A stretch of DNA of 64,000 bases from Curtobacterium sp. MCSS17_007 (GCF_003234175.2 NZ_CP126257.1:2480001-2544000), one strand, 5' to 3'; positions 35,755 to 45,968 are shown, counted from the first letter of the stretch. A program made the numbers and translations. Notes: generated from the sequence alone by a model not told the origin.

Positions 35755-36837
35755 ATGGAACTCGTCGCGCCCGCCCGCAGCTACTTCCCGTCGTTCGCGC
35801 GCTCCCTGCAGGAGTGGGACGGCGCTCACCAGGACGGCGCCGGCGTCCGCGACGCCGCGGCGATCGCCGACCGGGCCGGCTTCGAACGGTGGGTCGACCA
35901 GCTCCTCGCCGAGGAGACCGTCCCCGCCAGCCCCGACCACGTGACGTGCACCTACCGCTGGATCGTCGAGGGTGACGAGTACCTCGGCAGCATCGCACTC
36001 CGCCACGAACCCAACGGCTTCCTCCGGTCGTACGGCGGCCACGTCGGGTACGGCGTCCGCCCGTCGGCACGGGGCAGGGGCCTGGCGTCCGCGGCGCTCG
36101 CCCGGGTCGTCCACCTGGCCGGCCAGCGTGGGATGCCCGAGGTCATGCTGACCTGCGACGTGACGAACCCCGCGTCCCGCCGGGTCATCGAGCACGCCGG
36201 CGGACGGTACGAGCGCAGCGTGGTCGACCCGGACGGGCACACGTTGCTGCACCACTGGATCCGCACGGGCGCCCACGCACGACCCGACGTCACGGACGTG
36301 GCGATCGTCGGCGGCCCCGAACCGCTCGCGGTTGGCCTGCACGAGTACGACCCCGGATGGGCCGTGCGCTACGAGGAGCACCGCTCGCGGATCGACGACG
36401 CCCTCGGCGGGCAGCACGTCACGATCGAGCACATCGGGTCGACCTCGGTGCCGGGGCTGGCGGCGAAGCCCATCGTCGACGTCGTGGTCTCGGTGCCCGA
36501 CATCACCGAAGAGGCTGCCTGGCTCGACCCGCTGCTCGCCGCGGGCTACGAGCTCCGCGTCCGCGAACCCGGGCACCGCCTCGTGCGGACGCCGGAGCGC
36601 GACGCGCACGTGCACGTGTACGAGCACGGCGCGCGGGCGGTCGACGAGTACCTGCTCCTCCGCGACCACCTCCGGGCCGACGAGGCCGACCGCCGGCGCT
36701 ACGAGGACACGAAGCGGGCGCTGATGGAGCGCACGTGGGACGACATGAACGCGTACTCCGACGCGAAGACCGCCGTCATCGAGGAGATCAAGGGCCGGGC
36801 TCGCGCGTCGTCCCGCTCGCGGACGTCACCGTCCTGA
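35755..36837 (+). CDS. GNAT acetyltransferase fused to a GrpB/UPF0157 domain
   Basis: The 360-residue protein has two domains. Residues about 1-175 are a GNAT acetyltransferase (GYGVRPSARGRGLASAALARVVHLA acetyl-CoA loop). Residues about 185-350 are a GrpB-type domain of the nucleotidyltransferase-like superfamily (HIGSTSVPGLAAKPIVDVVVSV, with the GST and DVVV motifs intact). The GrpB family has been linked to small-molecule or dephospho-CoA-related nucleotidyl transfer but is poorly defined. TAGGCT lies 6 bases before the ATG (leaderless pattern). Its 3' end overlaps that of the convergent GAF-ANTAR gene by 12 bp. Confidence 0.88.
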   Translation: MELVAPARSYFPSFARSLQEWDGAHQDGAGVRDAAAIADRAGFERWVDQLLAEETVPASPDHVTCTYRWIVEGDEYLGSIALRHEPNGFLRSYGGHVGYGVRPSARGRGLASAALARVVHLAGQRGMPEVMLTCDVTNPASRRVIEHAGGRYERSVVDPDGHTLLHHWIRTGAHARPDVTDVAIVGGPEPLAVGLHEYDPGWAVRYEEHRSRIDDALGGQHVTIEHIGSTSVPGLAAKPIVDVVVSVPDITEEAAWLDPLLAAGYELRVREPGHRLVRTPERDAHVHVYEHGARAVDEYLLLRDHLRADEADRRRYEDTKRALMERTWDDMNAYSDAKTAVIEEIKGRARASSRSRTSPS

Positions 36838-37584
36838 CGGCGCCGAGCCGATCGCCGAGACGTCGCTGCCACCCGGGATCACGAGCCGGCGCTCGACCAC
36901 GTCCTGGGCGATGTCGTGGAGCCGGCGCTGGCTGGTCCGGGCGTACTCGCGCAGCAGGGCGAAGGCGTCCTCGACACCGACGCGGTGGGTGTGCGCCAGG
37001 AAGCCCTTGGCCTGCTCGACGACCACGCGGCTGTCGAGCGCCTGCTGCAGCTGCTGCTGGGTCCGGAGCGCCTGGTCGGCGCTGCGCTGCTGCAGGATGC
37101 TGATGGTGGCGACGTCCGTCAGCGCCCGCGCGGCGAGGGCGTCACCCTCGTCGAGGAACCCGCGCTCGGTGCGGAAGAGGTTCATGGACCCGAGGACGCT
37201 GTCGCGGACGCGCAGCGGGATCGAGTGCACGGCGACGTAGCCGGCTCGCTCGGCCTCGGCCGCGAAGAGCGGCCACCGGCTGCGCATGTCCTCGGGACCG
37301 TCGACGACGACCGTCGCGCCGTTCGCGTACGCCTCGACGCACGGGCCCTCGCCCGATTCCAGCTGCAACAGCCCGAGCAGGGCGGTCTCCTCGCTCGTCG
37401 CGGCGACCACCTCGAGGTCACCGCGCTGGTTCGCGAGCATGATGCCCGCGGCGTCCACGCCGAAGAGGTCGGCGACGTCCTCGACCAGGCTCTGGAGCAT
37501 CTCCACGACGTCGTACTCGGCCACGAGCGTGTCCGTGGCGGCGAGGAAGGCGTCGAGCAGCCGTCGCTCTCGGTCATCGGTCAT
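36826..37584 (-). CDS. GAF and ANTAR domain regulator (paralogue)
   Basis: The 252-residue protein has the same layout as the protein at 33881-34633: GAF sensor (about residues 20-165), then an ANTAR domain (RTQQQLQQALDSRVVVEQAKGFLAHTHRVGVEDAFALLREYARTSQRRLHDIAQDVV). The strong AGGAGGG site and the ATGA overlap with the upstream gene show an operon of two ANTAR proteins. Partner RNA hairpins are not identified. Confidence 0.9.
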   Translation of the reverse strand: MTDDRERRLLDAFLAATDTLVAEYDVVEMLQSLVEDVADLFGVDAAGIMLANQRGDLEVVAATSEETALLGLLQLESGEGPCVEAYANGATVVVDGPEDMRSRWPLFAAEAERAGYVAVHSIPLRVRDSVLGSMNLFRTERGFLDEGDALAARALTDVATISILQQRSADQALRTQQQLQQALDSRVVVEQAKGFLAHTHRVGVEDAFALLREYARTSQRRLHDIAQDVVERRLVIPGGSDVSAIGSAPSGR

Positions 37585-38288
37585 GGCGTGGTCCCTCCTG
37601 GTTCGTCGGACGGCGCACCACTGAGGTCGAGCATCCGTGCGAGCACGGCCTCCGCCGTCTCCACCACCGAGCGCCCCGAGGAGAAGGCGGCCGCCCGGAG
37701 CAGCAGTGCGGCGTCCGACGTGGTGGTGCCGGTCTGCGCCGCGACCATGCCCACCGCCTGGTGGACCTGTCGGCGAGAGTACGCCCCCGCGCGCGTTGCG
37801 CCCGGCAGGTCGTCCTCGGCGAGGCGCAGCCCGCGGGCGAGGACACGGCTCGCGGTGACCCCCGTGAGCCGGACGAGTCGTGGGACCTCGTCGTGCCGGA
37901 GTCCGGTGCCCGACCGCGCGTACAGCGTCACCGCGCCGACGTCGAGACCGCCGACGCGCATCGGGAAGGCGAAGACGGCGGTCGCGCCCGCTCCGAGCAA
38001 CGCCTCCCGCGCAGCGGGCCACGCGGCGATCGGCGCTCGATCGAGGTCGTCGTGGAGTTCGGGCTCACCGGTCCGCACCGCCTCCCAGACCGGCCCCTCC
38101 CCGAGGTCGATCTGGATCTCGTCGCCGCGCGCTGCGAAGGGGTTCGTCGCGCTGACCGTCTCGGACCCGAGCAGGTCCCCGAGGGTCGAGATCGCGACGC
38201 CGTCGACCGGCAGGCCCAGGAACGGTGCGACCAGGGCGTCGTCGTCGTCCCCGGCGCTCGTCGGGGCCCCCGGTGCGGTCCCGGTCAC
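37581..38288 (-). CDS. GAF and ANTAR domain regulator, divergent type
   Basis: The 235-residue protein has an N-terminal GAF-like domain (LVAPFLGLPVDGVAISTLGDLLGSETVSATN) and a shorter C-terminal ANTAR-like helix bundle (RQVHQAVGMVAAQTGTTTSDAALLLRAAAFSSGRSVVETAEAVLARML). I chose the GTG at 38288, which has GAGGTG upstream; an in-frame GTG at 38402 would add 38 disordered residues. It is the first gene of a two-gene operon with the paralogue at 36826. Confidence 0.8.
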   Translation of the reverse strand: MTGTAPGAPTSAGDDDDALVAPFLGLPVDGVAISTLGDLLGSETVSATNPFAARGDEIQIDLGEGPVWEAVRTGEPELHDDLDRAPIAAWPAAREALLGAGATAVFAFPMRVGGLDVGAVTLYARSGTGLRHDEVPRLVRLTGVTASRVLARGLRLAEDDLPGATRAGAYSRRQVHQAVGMVAAQTGTTTSDAALLLRAAAFSSGRSVVETAEAVLARMLDLSGAPSDEPGGTTP

Positions 38289-38488
38289 GGCTGCACCTCG
38301 ATCAGTGCTCGGGACGACCCGGGGGTGGCCTGGTGTCCGTCCGTCACCGAGGTCCTCCCTGTCGTTCCCGTCGCCCGTGTCGCCGCTCGGGGGCGATCCC
38401 ACCGTACTGAGCGGCCGCGGACCTCATCGCGAACGGCACGCCTGGTCCGGCTCACCCGCGCACTTCGGATCGTCTCCCCGGCTGCGCT

Positions 38489-38516
38489 TTGCGTGGGGAC
38501 GCCGCTGTCCTACGGT
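38489..38516 (+). promoter_or_regulatory. Possible promoter of the small gene and AraC-type regulator
   Basis: TTGCGT (38489-38494) and TACGGT (38511-38516) are 16 bp apart in the gap upstream of the gene at 38585. The match is moderate and the transcript would have a leader of about 60 bases. Confidence 0.35.
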
Positions 38517-38584
38517 GGGGGCAGCTGCCCCAGACCCCGGCCGCTTCCGGACCACGACATCCGAGCCGTTCAGGGGTGAGCACG

Positions 38585-38788
38585 ATGATCAGCAGTGATC
38601 CCGAGACCGGGCCGCGTACGCGGACGACCTACGCGCCTCCCGTCCGCGCCGAGGACCACCCGGCATCGAGCGTGGGGTGGCGCACCCGCGTGGGCCCGAC
38701 CGACCCGGCCGTCCTCGCCGCGCAGGTCCGCCTCCGGACCGCCGGCTTCGGCCCCGACGCGTCGTACGACGCCTTCTTCCGACCGTGA
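38585..38788 (+). CDS. Small hypothetical protein upstream of an AraC-type regulator
   Basis: This is a 67-residue, Pro/Arg-rich protein with no recognised domain. The second half (VGWRTRVGPTDPAVLAAQVRLRTAGFGPDASYDAFFRP) looks structured. AGGGGTGAG precedes the ATG at 38585. The stop overlaps the GTG of the regulator gene (GTGA), so it may be a leader peptide that sets regulator translation, or a partner protein. Confidence 0.6.
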   Translation: MISSDPETGPRTRTTYAPPVRAEDHPASSVGWRTRVGPTDPAVLAAQVRLRTAGFGPDASYDAFFRP

Positions 38789-39810
38789 GCACGGCGACGA
38801 TCCCGCGGCCCCACACGCTGTCGACGGCGGAGTCCGAGCGCCACGAGGACACGGCTCCGATCCCGTCGCGGCACGCCGTCCGGCTCGAGGCGCTCGGCAC
38901 CAGCCCCGACGGCGTCGTCGCGGAGGTCGGTGGCCTGTACGACGGCCGTGGGTGGGCGGCGCACGCGACCGACCGGCCCTTCGCGTACCGGTACACGGCC
39001 GTCGGCGACGACGCGGTCACGCTCCGTCGTTCGAAGATCGCCGGCGCCATCCGCGGCGCGATCCCCCGCACCGACGACTACATCGTGCAGTGGCTCACCG
39101 AGGGAGCCGGCGTCCCCGACGTGCGGCGCGACCGGGTGCCGCTCACCATCGGCGTCCCGATGCTCTTCCCGACCGACCGCGAGTTCGTCTTCGAGTACCA
39201 GGACTACGACCAGCGCCTCGTGCACCTGTCCCGGTCCCTCGTCCACGACGTCGCCGAGGAGCGCTACCGCACCGGTCCGGTGGAGGACCTCGCACTCGAC
39301 CACCTGCGGACGCTCGACCCGGCTGCCGTCGCCCGGTGGCGCGGCCAGATGACCCTGCTCGCACGGGAGCTGCGGAACGGGGTGGGCACGCTGCTGTGGC
39401 AGACGCTCACCCGCGACGCCGCGGCGGCCTTCCTCGCGCTCTACCCGCCGGCGCTCCCGGAGATCCCCGAGGTCGTCCTCCTGCCGCGGTTGTCGCGGCT
39501 CCGGGCTGCGGTGGAGTTCATCCACGAGCACGTCCACGAACCGCTCACGGTGGGCGCCATCGCGCGCGCCGCGGACCTCAGTGTCCGCTCGGTGCAGGAG
39601 GCGTTCCAACGGCACCTGGACTGCACGCCGATGACGTACCTGCTCCGGGTCCGCCTCGAGCGCGTCCGGATCGAGCTGCTCCGCTCGGACCCGGGAACCA
39701 CGACGGTGCAGGAGGTCGCCCGCCGCTGGGGGTTCGCCCACCTCGGGCGGTTCTCCGGCACCTACGCGCAGGCGTACGGCGAGTACCCGCGACGCACCCT
39801 GCGACGCTGA
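38785..39810 (+). CDS. AraC-family transcriptional regulator
   Basis: The 341-residue protein ends in an AraC-type double HTH (about residues 235-335; RAAVEFIHEHVHEPLTVGAIARAADLSVRSVQEAFQRHLDCTPMTYLLRVRLERVRIELLRSDP, then VQEVARRWGFAHLGRFSGTYAQAYGEYP). The N-terminal 220 residues are of the AraC-binding-like kind (AHATDRPFAYRYTAVGDDAVTLRRSKIAG). The GTG at 38785 overlaps the stop of the small upstream gene. The target is unknown. Confidence 0.9.
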   Translation: MSTATIPRPHTLSTAESERHEDTAPIPSRHAVRLEALGTSPDGVVAEVGGLYDGRGWAAHATDRPFAYRYTAVGDDAVTLRRSKIAGAIRGAIPRTDDYIVQWLTEGAGVPDVRRDRVPLTIGVPMLFPTDREFVFEYQDYDQRLVHLSRSLVHDVAEERYRTGPVEDLALDHLRTLDPAAVARWRGQMTLLARELRNGVGTLLWQTLTRDAAAAFLALYPPALPEIPEVVLLPRLSRLRAAVEFIHEHVHEPLTVGAIARAADLSVRSVQEAFQRHLDCTPMTYLLRVRLERVRIELLRSDPGTTTVQEVARRWGFAHLGRFSGTYAQAYGEYPRRTLRR

Positions 39811-39822
39811 CCGGGCGGGGGC

Positions 39823-39999
39823 TCAGTCCCGCAGGTCACCGTCACGGGTGTCCGGCACGGTCCCCGCACGCGACGACCTCGCGTCCTGCGACGACCGGGC
39901 ATCTCGCGACGACCACGTCTCCATCGACCGCACGAAGTCGTCGAGGAACCGCCCGAGCTCGGTCTGCGTCTCGGCCTCGTGCTGCTGTCCCCGGTCCAC
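39823..39999 (-). CDS. Possible small hypothetical protein
   Basis: A 58-codon open frame begins with GTG and is hydrophilic; it has a plausible helical start (QQHEAETQTELGRFLDDFVRSMETW) and a disordered tail with repeated Ser-Ser-Arg-Asp/Gln-Asp-Ala-Arg units. No ribosome site or homologue is recognised. It fills the gap between convergently placed genes and could be spurious. Confidence 0.35.
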   Translation of the reverse strand: MDRGQQHEAETQTELGRFLDDFVRSMETWSSRDARSSQDARSSRAGTVPDTRDGDLRD

Positions 40000-40079
40000 G
40001 CGAGCACTGTAGGCACGAGCCCCGCCGGATCGAGCATCTGCGCGGAGATGGGACAGCGCCGTCGCCCTAGGCTGCCCAC

Positions 40080-40535
40080 ATGAGCACCTCCGTCCGTCCG
40101 GTCACCCCCGATGACGCCGCCGCGTGGCAGCAGCTGTACGCCGGGTACCGCGCCTCCTACCACCTGCCGGACGACCCGGCGGCCGTCCGCACCACGTGGA
40201 GCTGGGTCTCGGAGAGTGCGCACGGCATCCTCGGTCTGGTCGCCGAGGACGCGGACGGCCGGCTCGTCGGGCTCGCCGACCTGCGCCGCTTCGCCCGCCC
40301 GTCGTCGGCCACGACCGGGCTGTACCTCGACGACCTCTTCACGGCGCCGGAGGCACGCCATCGCGGCGTCGCGACCGCGCTCCTGCGGGAGGCCGCCGCC
40401 GTCGCCGCCGCCGAGGGGGCCAGCGTCGTCCGGTGGATCACCGCCGAGGACAACGCCACTGCCCGCGCCGTGTACGACCGCGTCGCCACCGCGACCCCCT
40501 GGGTCACGTACGACATGCGGCCTCCCGCGGACTGA
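40080..40535 (+). CDS. GNAT family N-acetyltransferase
   Basis: The 151-residue protein is a single GNAT domain, with the acetyl-CoA loop LDDLFTAPEARHRGVATALLREAAAVAAAEGASVVRW near residue 82 and the later ENATARAVYDRV motif. It would transfer acetyl from acetyl-CoA to an amine; the substrate is unknown. TAGGCT lies 6 bases before the ATG, so a leaderless transcript is likely. Confidence 0.88.
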   Translation: MSTSVRPVTPDDAAAWQQLYAGYRASYHLPDDPAAVRTTWSWVSESAHGILGLVAEDADGRLVGLADLRRFARPSSATTGLYLDDLFTAPEARHRGVATALLREAAAVAAAEGASVVRWITAEDNATARAVYDRVATATPWVTYDMRPPAD

Positions 40536-40538
40536 CCG

Positions 40539-40637
40539 CCGGACGGGAGGTACGGCGCAGGACCGCGTCGCGCCTCCCGTCGGGCACGTCCCGGGTCGCC
40601 AGGCCCGTGGCGGGGCCGCACCGCGCCTCCCGTCCGG
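40539..40637. repeat. Family A inverted repeat with two right arms
   Basis: One left arm (ccggacgggagg, 40539-40550) can pair either with cctcccgtc at 40573-40581 or, perfectly over 12 bp, with cctcccgtccgg at 40626-40637. It follows the acetyltransferase stop and separates it from the convergent GH51 gene. Confidence 0.65.
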
Positions 40638-40760
40638 AACGTCGCACCACGAGCGGAGGGCACCGGTCCGCTCGCGCGGGCCGGTGCCCTCCGTGCTCAC
40701 TCGACGCTCACCGGAGCGCTCGCCGAGGCGTTCGTGCGCCGACCGTGGTCGGCGGTCGGG

Positions 40761-42263
<1,503 letters not shown>

Positions 42264-42319
42264 GGATCTCCTTCGATCTGCTGGGGCAAGTGCGCCGACG
42301 TGATCGGCCCGGTACGAAA

Positions 42320-42331
42320 GTGAGCGCTCAC
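42320..42331. promoter_or_regulatory. LacI-type operator of the GH51 gene
   Basis: This is a perfect GTGAGCGCTCAC palindrome. On the minus strand a TTGCAG (42339-42334) lies just upstream of it, so the operator would fall between -35 and -10 of the GH51 promoter. Confidence 0.85.
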
Positions 42332-42435
42332 GTCTGCAAGAACGCTAGCGGGTTTCGCCCCCGTGGGGAAGCCGGTCCGCGTCCTCGTCGTGACGTTCAC
42401 GAAAGGGGTGGCGGACCCTCGGGTGGATCGCTAAT

Positions 42436-42447
42436 GTGAGCGCTCAC
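42436..42447. promoter_or_regulatory. LacI-type operator of the GH51-linked importer
   Basis: This is a perfect GTGAGCGCTCAC palindrome directly downstream of GCTAAT (42430-42435), a -10-like hexamer, so the geometry repeats that of the araB and ChvE-type operons. It lies 46 bp before the lipoprotein start. Confidence 0.87.
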
Positions 42448-42492
42448 GGAGCAACGACCGCTCCGCTCGGCCCGTCCCGATGGAGTGATGCC

Positions 42493-43863
42493 ATGCCGAT
42501 CCGACCAGCCGTACCCACCCCGCAGTCCCGCGGCGGTGCCTTCACCCGGCGGACACTGCTCGCCGGCGCAGCCGCCGGTGCCGCCGTCCTGCCGCTCGCC
42601 GCCTGTTCGAGCCCGATCGCCGCCGGCATCGCCGGCGCCCCGCTCAACCCGGAGACGCTCGTCTTCTGGAACCTGTTCGGCGGCGGCGACGGCGTCCGCA
42701 TGCAGACGATGGAGGACGGGTACGCGAAGCAGCACGGCGGTTCGTCCTCGCTGCAGGCGACGACGTTCGCCTGGGGCAACCCGTACTACTCGAAGGTCAC
42801 ACTCGCCACCGTCGGGAACAAGCCGCCGGACGTCGCGATCGCCCACCTCACGCGCGCGAAGCCGCTGTGGGACGGCGACCTGCTCGACCCGATCACGGAC
42901 GACGACCTGGCGAGCGTCGGCCTCAGCGCGAGCGACTTCAACCAGAAGGCCTGGACCGCGCAGAAGACCGACGGCAAGAACATCTGCATCCCGCTGGACA
43001 CGCATCCCTTCGTGCTGTTCTACAACGTCGAGGTGTGCAGGAAGGCCGGCCTGATCGACGGCGACGGCACGCTCAAGGACCTCGACGGTCTCGAGAACTT
43101 CGAAGCGGCACTGGCCGCCGTCGCGAAGGTCACCGGCGGGACGGCGCTCAACGTCGCGAACGTCGTACCGGAGACCGCGACCCCGTGGCGCTTCTTCTGG
43201 ACGATGTACAACCAGATCGAGGGCGCGACGCCGTTCATCAGCGACGGCGGCGCGAAGCTCACCGTCAACGAGGACGCCTACAACACGGTCACGGAGATGA
43301 CCCAGAGGTGGGTCGGGGAGGGCTGGCTCAACAAAGCGCTCGACTACGCGACGGCGCAGTCGCTCATGTTCGACGGCAAGGCCGGCTTCTTCATGCAGGG
43401 CGAGTGGGAGATCAGCACCGCGCAGTCGATCAAGGGGCTGGAGTTCGGCATGGTGCCGATCCCGCAGCTGTTCGACAAGCCGGCGACGCAGGCCGACTCG
43501 CACACCTTCATCCTGCCGAAGAAGGACCGCACGCCCGAGCAGCGCAAGGCGCACATGCTCTTCATCAAGCAGATGCTCGAGCAGAGCCTCACCTGGGCCG
43601 AGGGCGGACACGTGCCGGCCTACATGCCCACGTTCGACAGTGCGCAGTACAAGGACCTCCGGCCGCAGTCGAACTACGCGTCGGCCGCCGAGTCCGCGGT
43701 CTTCGACGACCCGGCCTGGTACGGCGGGTCCGGCTCCACCTTCGAGGGCATCGTGGGCGCCCAGCTCGCGCTCGTCCAGCAGGGCAGCAGCTCCCCCGCC
43801 CAGGCACTCTCGGCGATCAAGGGCCAGCTCGCGACCTACCTCAACACCCCGAGCCCGCTGTGA
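42493..43863 (+). CDS. Sugar ABC transporter substrate-binding lipoprotein with twin-arginine signal (CUT1)
   Basis: The 456-residue family-1 binding protein has a signal with Arg19-Arg20 (FTRRTLLAGAAAGAAVLPLAAC) and lipobox Cys38, so export by the Tat route is likely. Mature-part features include TLVFWNLFGGGDGVRMQTMEDGY. The ATG at 42493 has TGGAGTGAT upstream; the in-frame start at 42436 lies inside the operator. Context (GH51, arabinose operator) suggests arabino-oligosaccharides as ligand. Confidence 0.9.
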   Translation: MPIRPAVPTPQSRGGAFTRRTLLAGAAAGAAVLPLAACSSPIAAGIAGAPLNPETLVFWNLFGGGDGVRMQTMEDGYAKQHGGSSSLQATTFAWGNPYYSKVTLATVGNKPPDVAIAHLTRAKPLWDGDLLDPITDDDLASVGLSASDFNQKAWTAQKTDGKNICIPLDTHPFVLFYNVEVCRKAGLIDGDGTLKDLDGLENFEAALAAVAKVTGGTALNVANVVPETATPWRFFWTMYNQIEGATPFISDGGAKLTVNEDAYNTVTEMTQRWVGEGWLNKALDYATAQSLMFDGKAGFFMQGEWEISTAQSIKGLEFGMVPIPQLFDKPATQADSHTFILPKKDRTPEQRKAHMLFIKQMLEQSLTWAEGGHVPAYMPTFDSAQYKDLRPQSNYASAAESAVFDDPAWYGGSGSTFEGIVGAQLALVQQGSSSPAQALSAIKGQLATYLNTPSPL

Positions 43864-43917
43864 CCGGGCACGTGATCCCCCTCGTCCGAGTGGACACCGC
43901 GCGAAAGGCACGATGAC

Positions 43918-44883
43918 GTGACCGCTGCACCAGTTCTCACCCGACCCACGGACGCCGCCACCGTCACCCAGCGCGCACGTCCCCGCACGAACGCGACCAA
44001 CCGGGGCCAGGGCCGTTCCGGCTGGCTCTTCCTCGCGCCGTTCGGCCTGTTCTACGTGGCCTTCCTGCTCGGCCCCACCGTGTGGATGCTCGTCACGAGC
44101 TTCTTCAACACCTCGACCGTCCGCACCGGACTCGGCAGCTTCGCGGGCTTCGCGAACTACGCCGAGATGCTCGGACGGAGCGACTTCTGGTCGTCGCTGT
44201 GGCACACGCTCCAGTTCACGCTCTACACGACGCCGCCACTGGTGGTCCTGGCGTTCGTCTTCGCGGTGCTCACGAACCGGATGAACCGCGGCCAGTGGTT
44301 CTTCCGCCTGGCGTTCTTCCTGCCGTTCATCCTGCCGTCGGCGACGATCTCGCTCATCTGGGTGTTCATCTTCACGCCGTCGACCGGTCTCTGGGCGAGC
44401 CTGCAGTCCGCCCTCGGCATGACGCCCGGCTCGGGGATGCTGTCGAGCCCGAACACCGCGATGATCGGCGTCGCGATCGCCACGGTCTGGTGGACGCTCG
44501 GCTTCAACTTCGTGCTCTACCTGGCCGGCCTGCAGGAGATCCCGCGCGAGCTGTACGAGGCCGCTGCCGTCGACGGCGCCTCGAACTGGCAGCAGATCAA
44601 GTCGATCACGCTCCCGCTGCTCGGCCGCACCACCACCCTCGTGATCCTGCTGCAGATCATCGCGTCGCTGAAGATCTTCGACCAGGTGTACCTGATGACG
44701 AACGGCGGTCCGGGCATCTCGACCCAGGTCTCGCTGCAGCTCATCACGGGCGTCGGCTTCACCGACAACCGCCTCGGCGCCGCGTCCGCCGCGTCGGTGC
44801 TCCTGTTCATCGTGATCGTCGCGATCGCGGTCATCCGGCAGCTCGTCGAGCGCGCTGCCGCCAAGCGAGAGATCGGGGCCTGA
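43918..44883 (+). CDS. araP: Sugar ABC transporter permease (MalF-like, CUT1)
   Basis: The 321-residue membrane protein has six helices and the EAA loop ELYEAAAVDGASNWQQIKSITLPLLGRTTT near residue 215. The GTG at 43918 has GAAAGG upstream. It is the second gene of the arabinose-linked importer operon. The gene symbol follows the Bacillus arabino-oligosaccharide importer by analogy. Confidence 0.88.
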   Translation: MTAAPVLTRPTDAATVTQRARPRTNATNRGQGRSGWLFLAPFGLFYVAFLLGPTVWMLVTSFFNTSTVRTGLGSFAGFANYAEMLGRSDFWSSLWHTLQFTLYTTPPLVVLAFVFAVLTNRMNRGQWFFRLAFFLPFILPSATISLIWVFIFTPSTGLWASLQSALGMTPGSGMLSSPNTAMIGVAIATVWWTLGFNFVLYLAGLQEIPRELYEAAAVDGASNWQQIKSITLPLLGRTTTLVILLQIIASLKIFDQVYLMTNGGPGISTQVSLQLITGVGFTDNRLGAASAASVLLFIVIVAIAVIRQLVERAAAKREIGA

Positions 44884-44884
44884 C

Positions 44885-45802
44885 ATGACCGCCACCGAGA
44901 GCATCACGACCTCCCGTCCCCGCAAGCTGCGCTCCGGCGTCTCGGCGGCAGCGCCCGCCAACGCCGCGAAGATCGGCGTCTCCGGCAGGGGCTTCAACAT
45001 CGTCGCCGCGGTCATCCTGACCGTGTTCGCGATCATCTGGCTCATCCCGAGCCTGTTCGCCCTGAAGACGTCGTTGTCCGACAACGGCGTCGCGGCGCTC
45101 GGCGCGAACGCGATCCTGTCGAACTGGAACCCGACGCTGCACTCCTACTCGACCCTGTTCCGGTCGGGCGACATCTGGAACTGGTACCTGGCCAGCGGCA
45201 TCACGAGCGTCGTGACCGCCGTGCTGACGGTGCTGTTCGCGTCGATGGCGGCGTTCGCGCTGTCGCGGCTCGTGTTCCGCGGCCGGAACATCGCGTTCCT
45301 GCTGATCATCCTCGGCATCATGATCCCGACGCAGGTCCTGATCATCCCGATCTTCCAGGAGCTCAACGCGGTCGGCCTGCTCAACACCTACTGGTCGGTG
45401 ATCTTCCCGCAGGTGCCCGCCGTGATCGCCGTGTTCATCTTCAAGCAGTTCTTCGACGGCATCCCGAAGGAGCTCGAGGAGGCGGCGCGCATCGACGGCG
45501 CGGGCATGTGGAAGATCTACTGGTCGGTCATCCTGCCGCTCTCGCGCCCCGTGATCGCGGCGGTGACGATCCTGACCTTCGTCGGCGTTTGGAACAACCT
45601 GCTCCTGCCGCTGTTCGTGCTGTCGAACCCGGACCTCATGACGATCCCGGTCGGGCTCGCCACGGTGCAGGGCAGCTTCGGGCAGCGCTACGCCGACATC
45701 CAGGCCGGTGCGATCCTCGCGGCGCTGCCGCTCATCATCCTCTACCTGGTCTTCCAGCGGCAGATCGTGGAGGGCGTGACGGGCTCGGGCCTGAAGGGCT
45801 AG
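44885..45802 (+). CDS. araQ: Sugar ABC transporter permease (MalG-like, CUT1)
   Basis: The 305-residue membrane protein has six helices and the EAA loop ELEEAARIDGAGMWKIYWSVILPLSRPVI near residue 198. It starts one base after the upstream stop. There is no ATPase gene in the operon, so a shared MsiK-like ATPase must be supplied from elsewhere. The symbol is by analogy with Bacillus. Confidence 0.88.
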   Translation: MTATESITTSRPRKLRSGVSAAAPANAAKIGVSGRGFNIVAAVILTVFAIIWLIPSLFALKTSLSDNGVAALGANAILSNWNPTLHSYSTLFRSGDIWNWYLASGITSVVTAVLTVLFASMAAFALSRLVFRGRNIAFLLIILGIMIPTQVLIIPIFQELNAVGLLNTYWSVIFPQVPAVIAVFIFKQFFDGIPKELEEAARIDGAGMWKIYWSVILPLSRPVIAAVTILTFVGVWNNLLLPLFVLSNPDLMTIPVGLATVQGSFGQRYADIQAGAILAALPLIILYLVFQRQIVEGVTGSGLKG

Positions 45803-45818
45803 ACGACGGAACGCGTGC

Positions 45819-45860
45819 GGACGGGACGCACGGTGCCAGCTGGCACCGTGCCTCCCGTCC
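45819..45860 (+). terminator. Family A inverted repeat after the permease operon
   Basis: The 20-bp arms at 45819-45838 and 45841-45860 pair with a single mismatch around a 2-base centre, 16 bp past the stop. It is the likely operon terminator. Confidence 0.75.
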
Positions 45861-45915
45861 GTCGTGTGGCAGGGCCCGTCTCCCGCCTGCCGAACCTCCC
45901 TGGTCGGAACGGGCG

Positions 45916-45968
45916 CACCTGATCGAACCGGGCGTACCTGGTGGGTCTGAGCGACCCGGTACGCCCGG
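45916..45968. repeat. Family B inverted repeat, copy 2
   Basis: The 11-bp arms ccgggcgtacc (45928-45938) and ggtacgcccgg (45958-45968) form the stem. An extra left half-site (gggcgcacctgatcg) begins at about 45910. It follows a family A element, the same A-then-B order as at 61123-61242. Confidence 0.7.

Noticed and set aside
42397-45084. 895-codon minus-strand open frame across the CUT1 importer genes
   Set aside because: It runs antisense through three clear genes and two operators and has no recognisable protein sequence.
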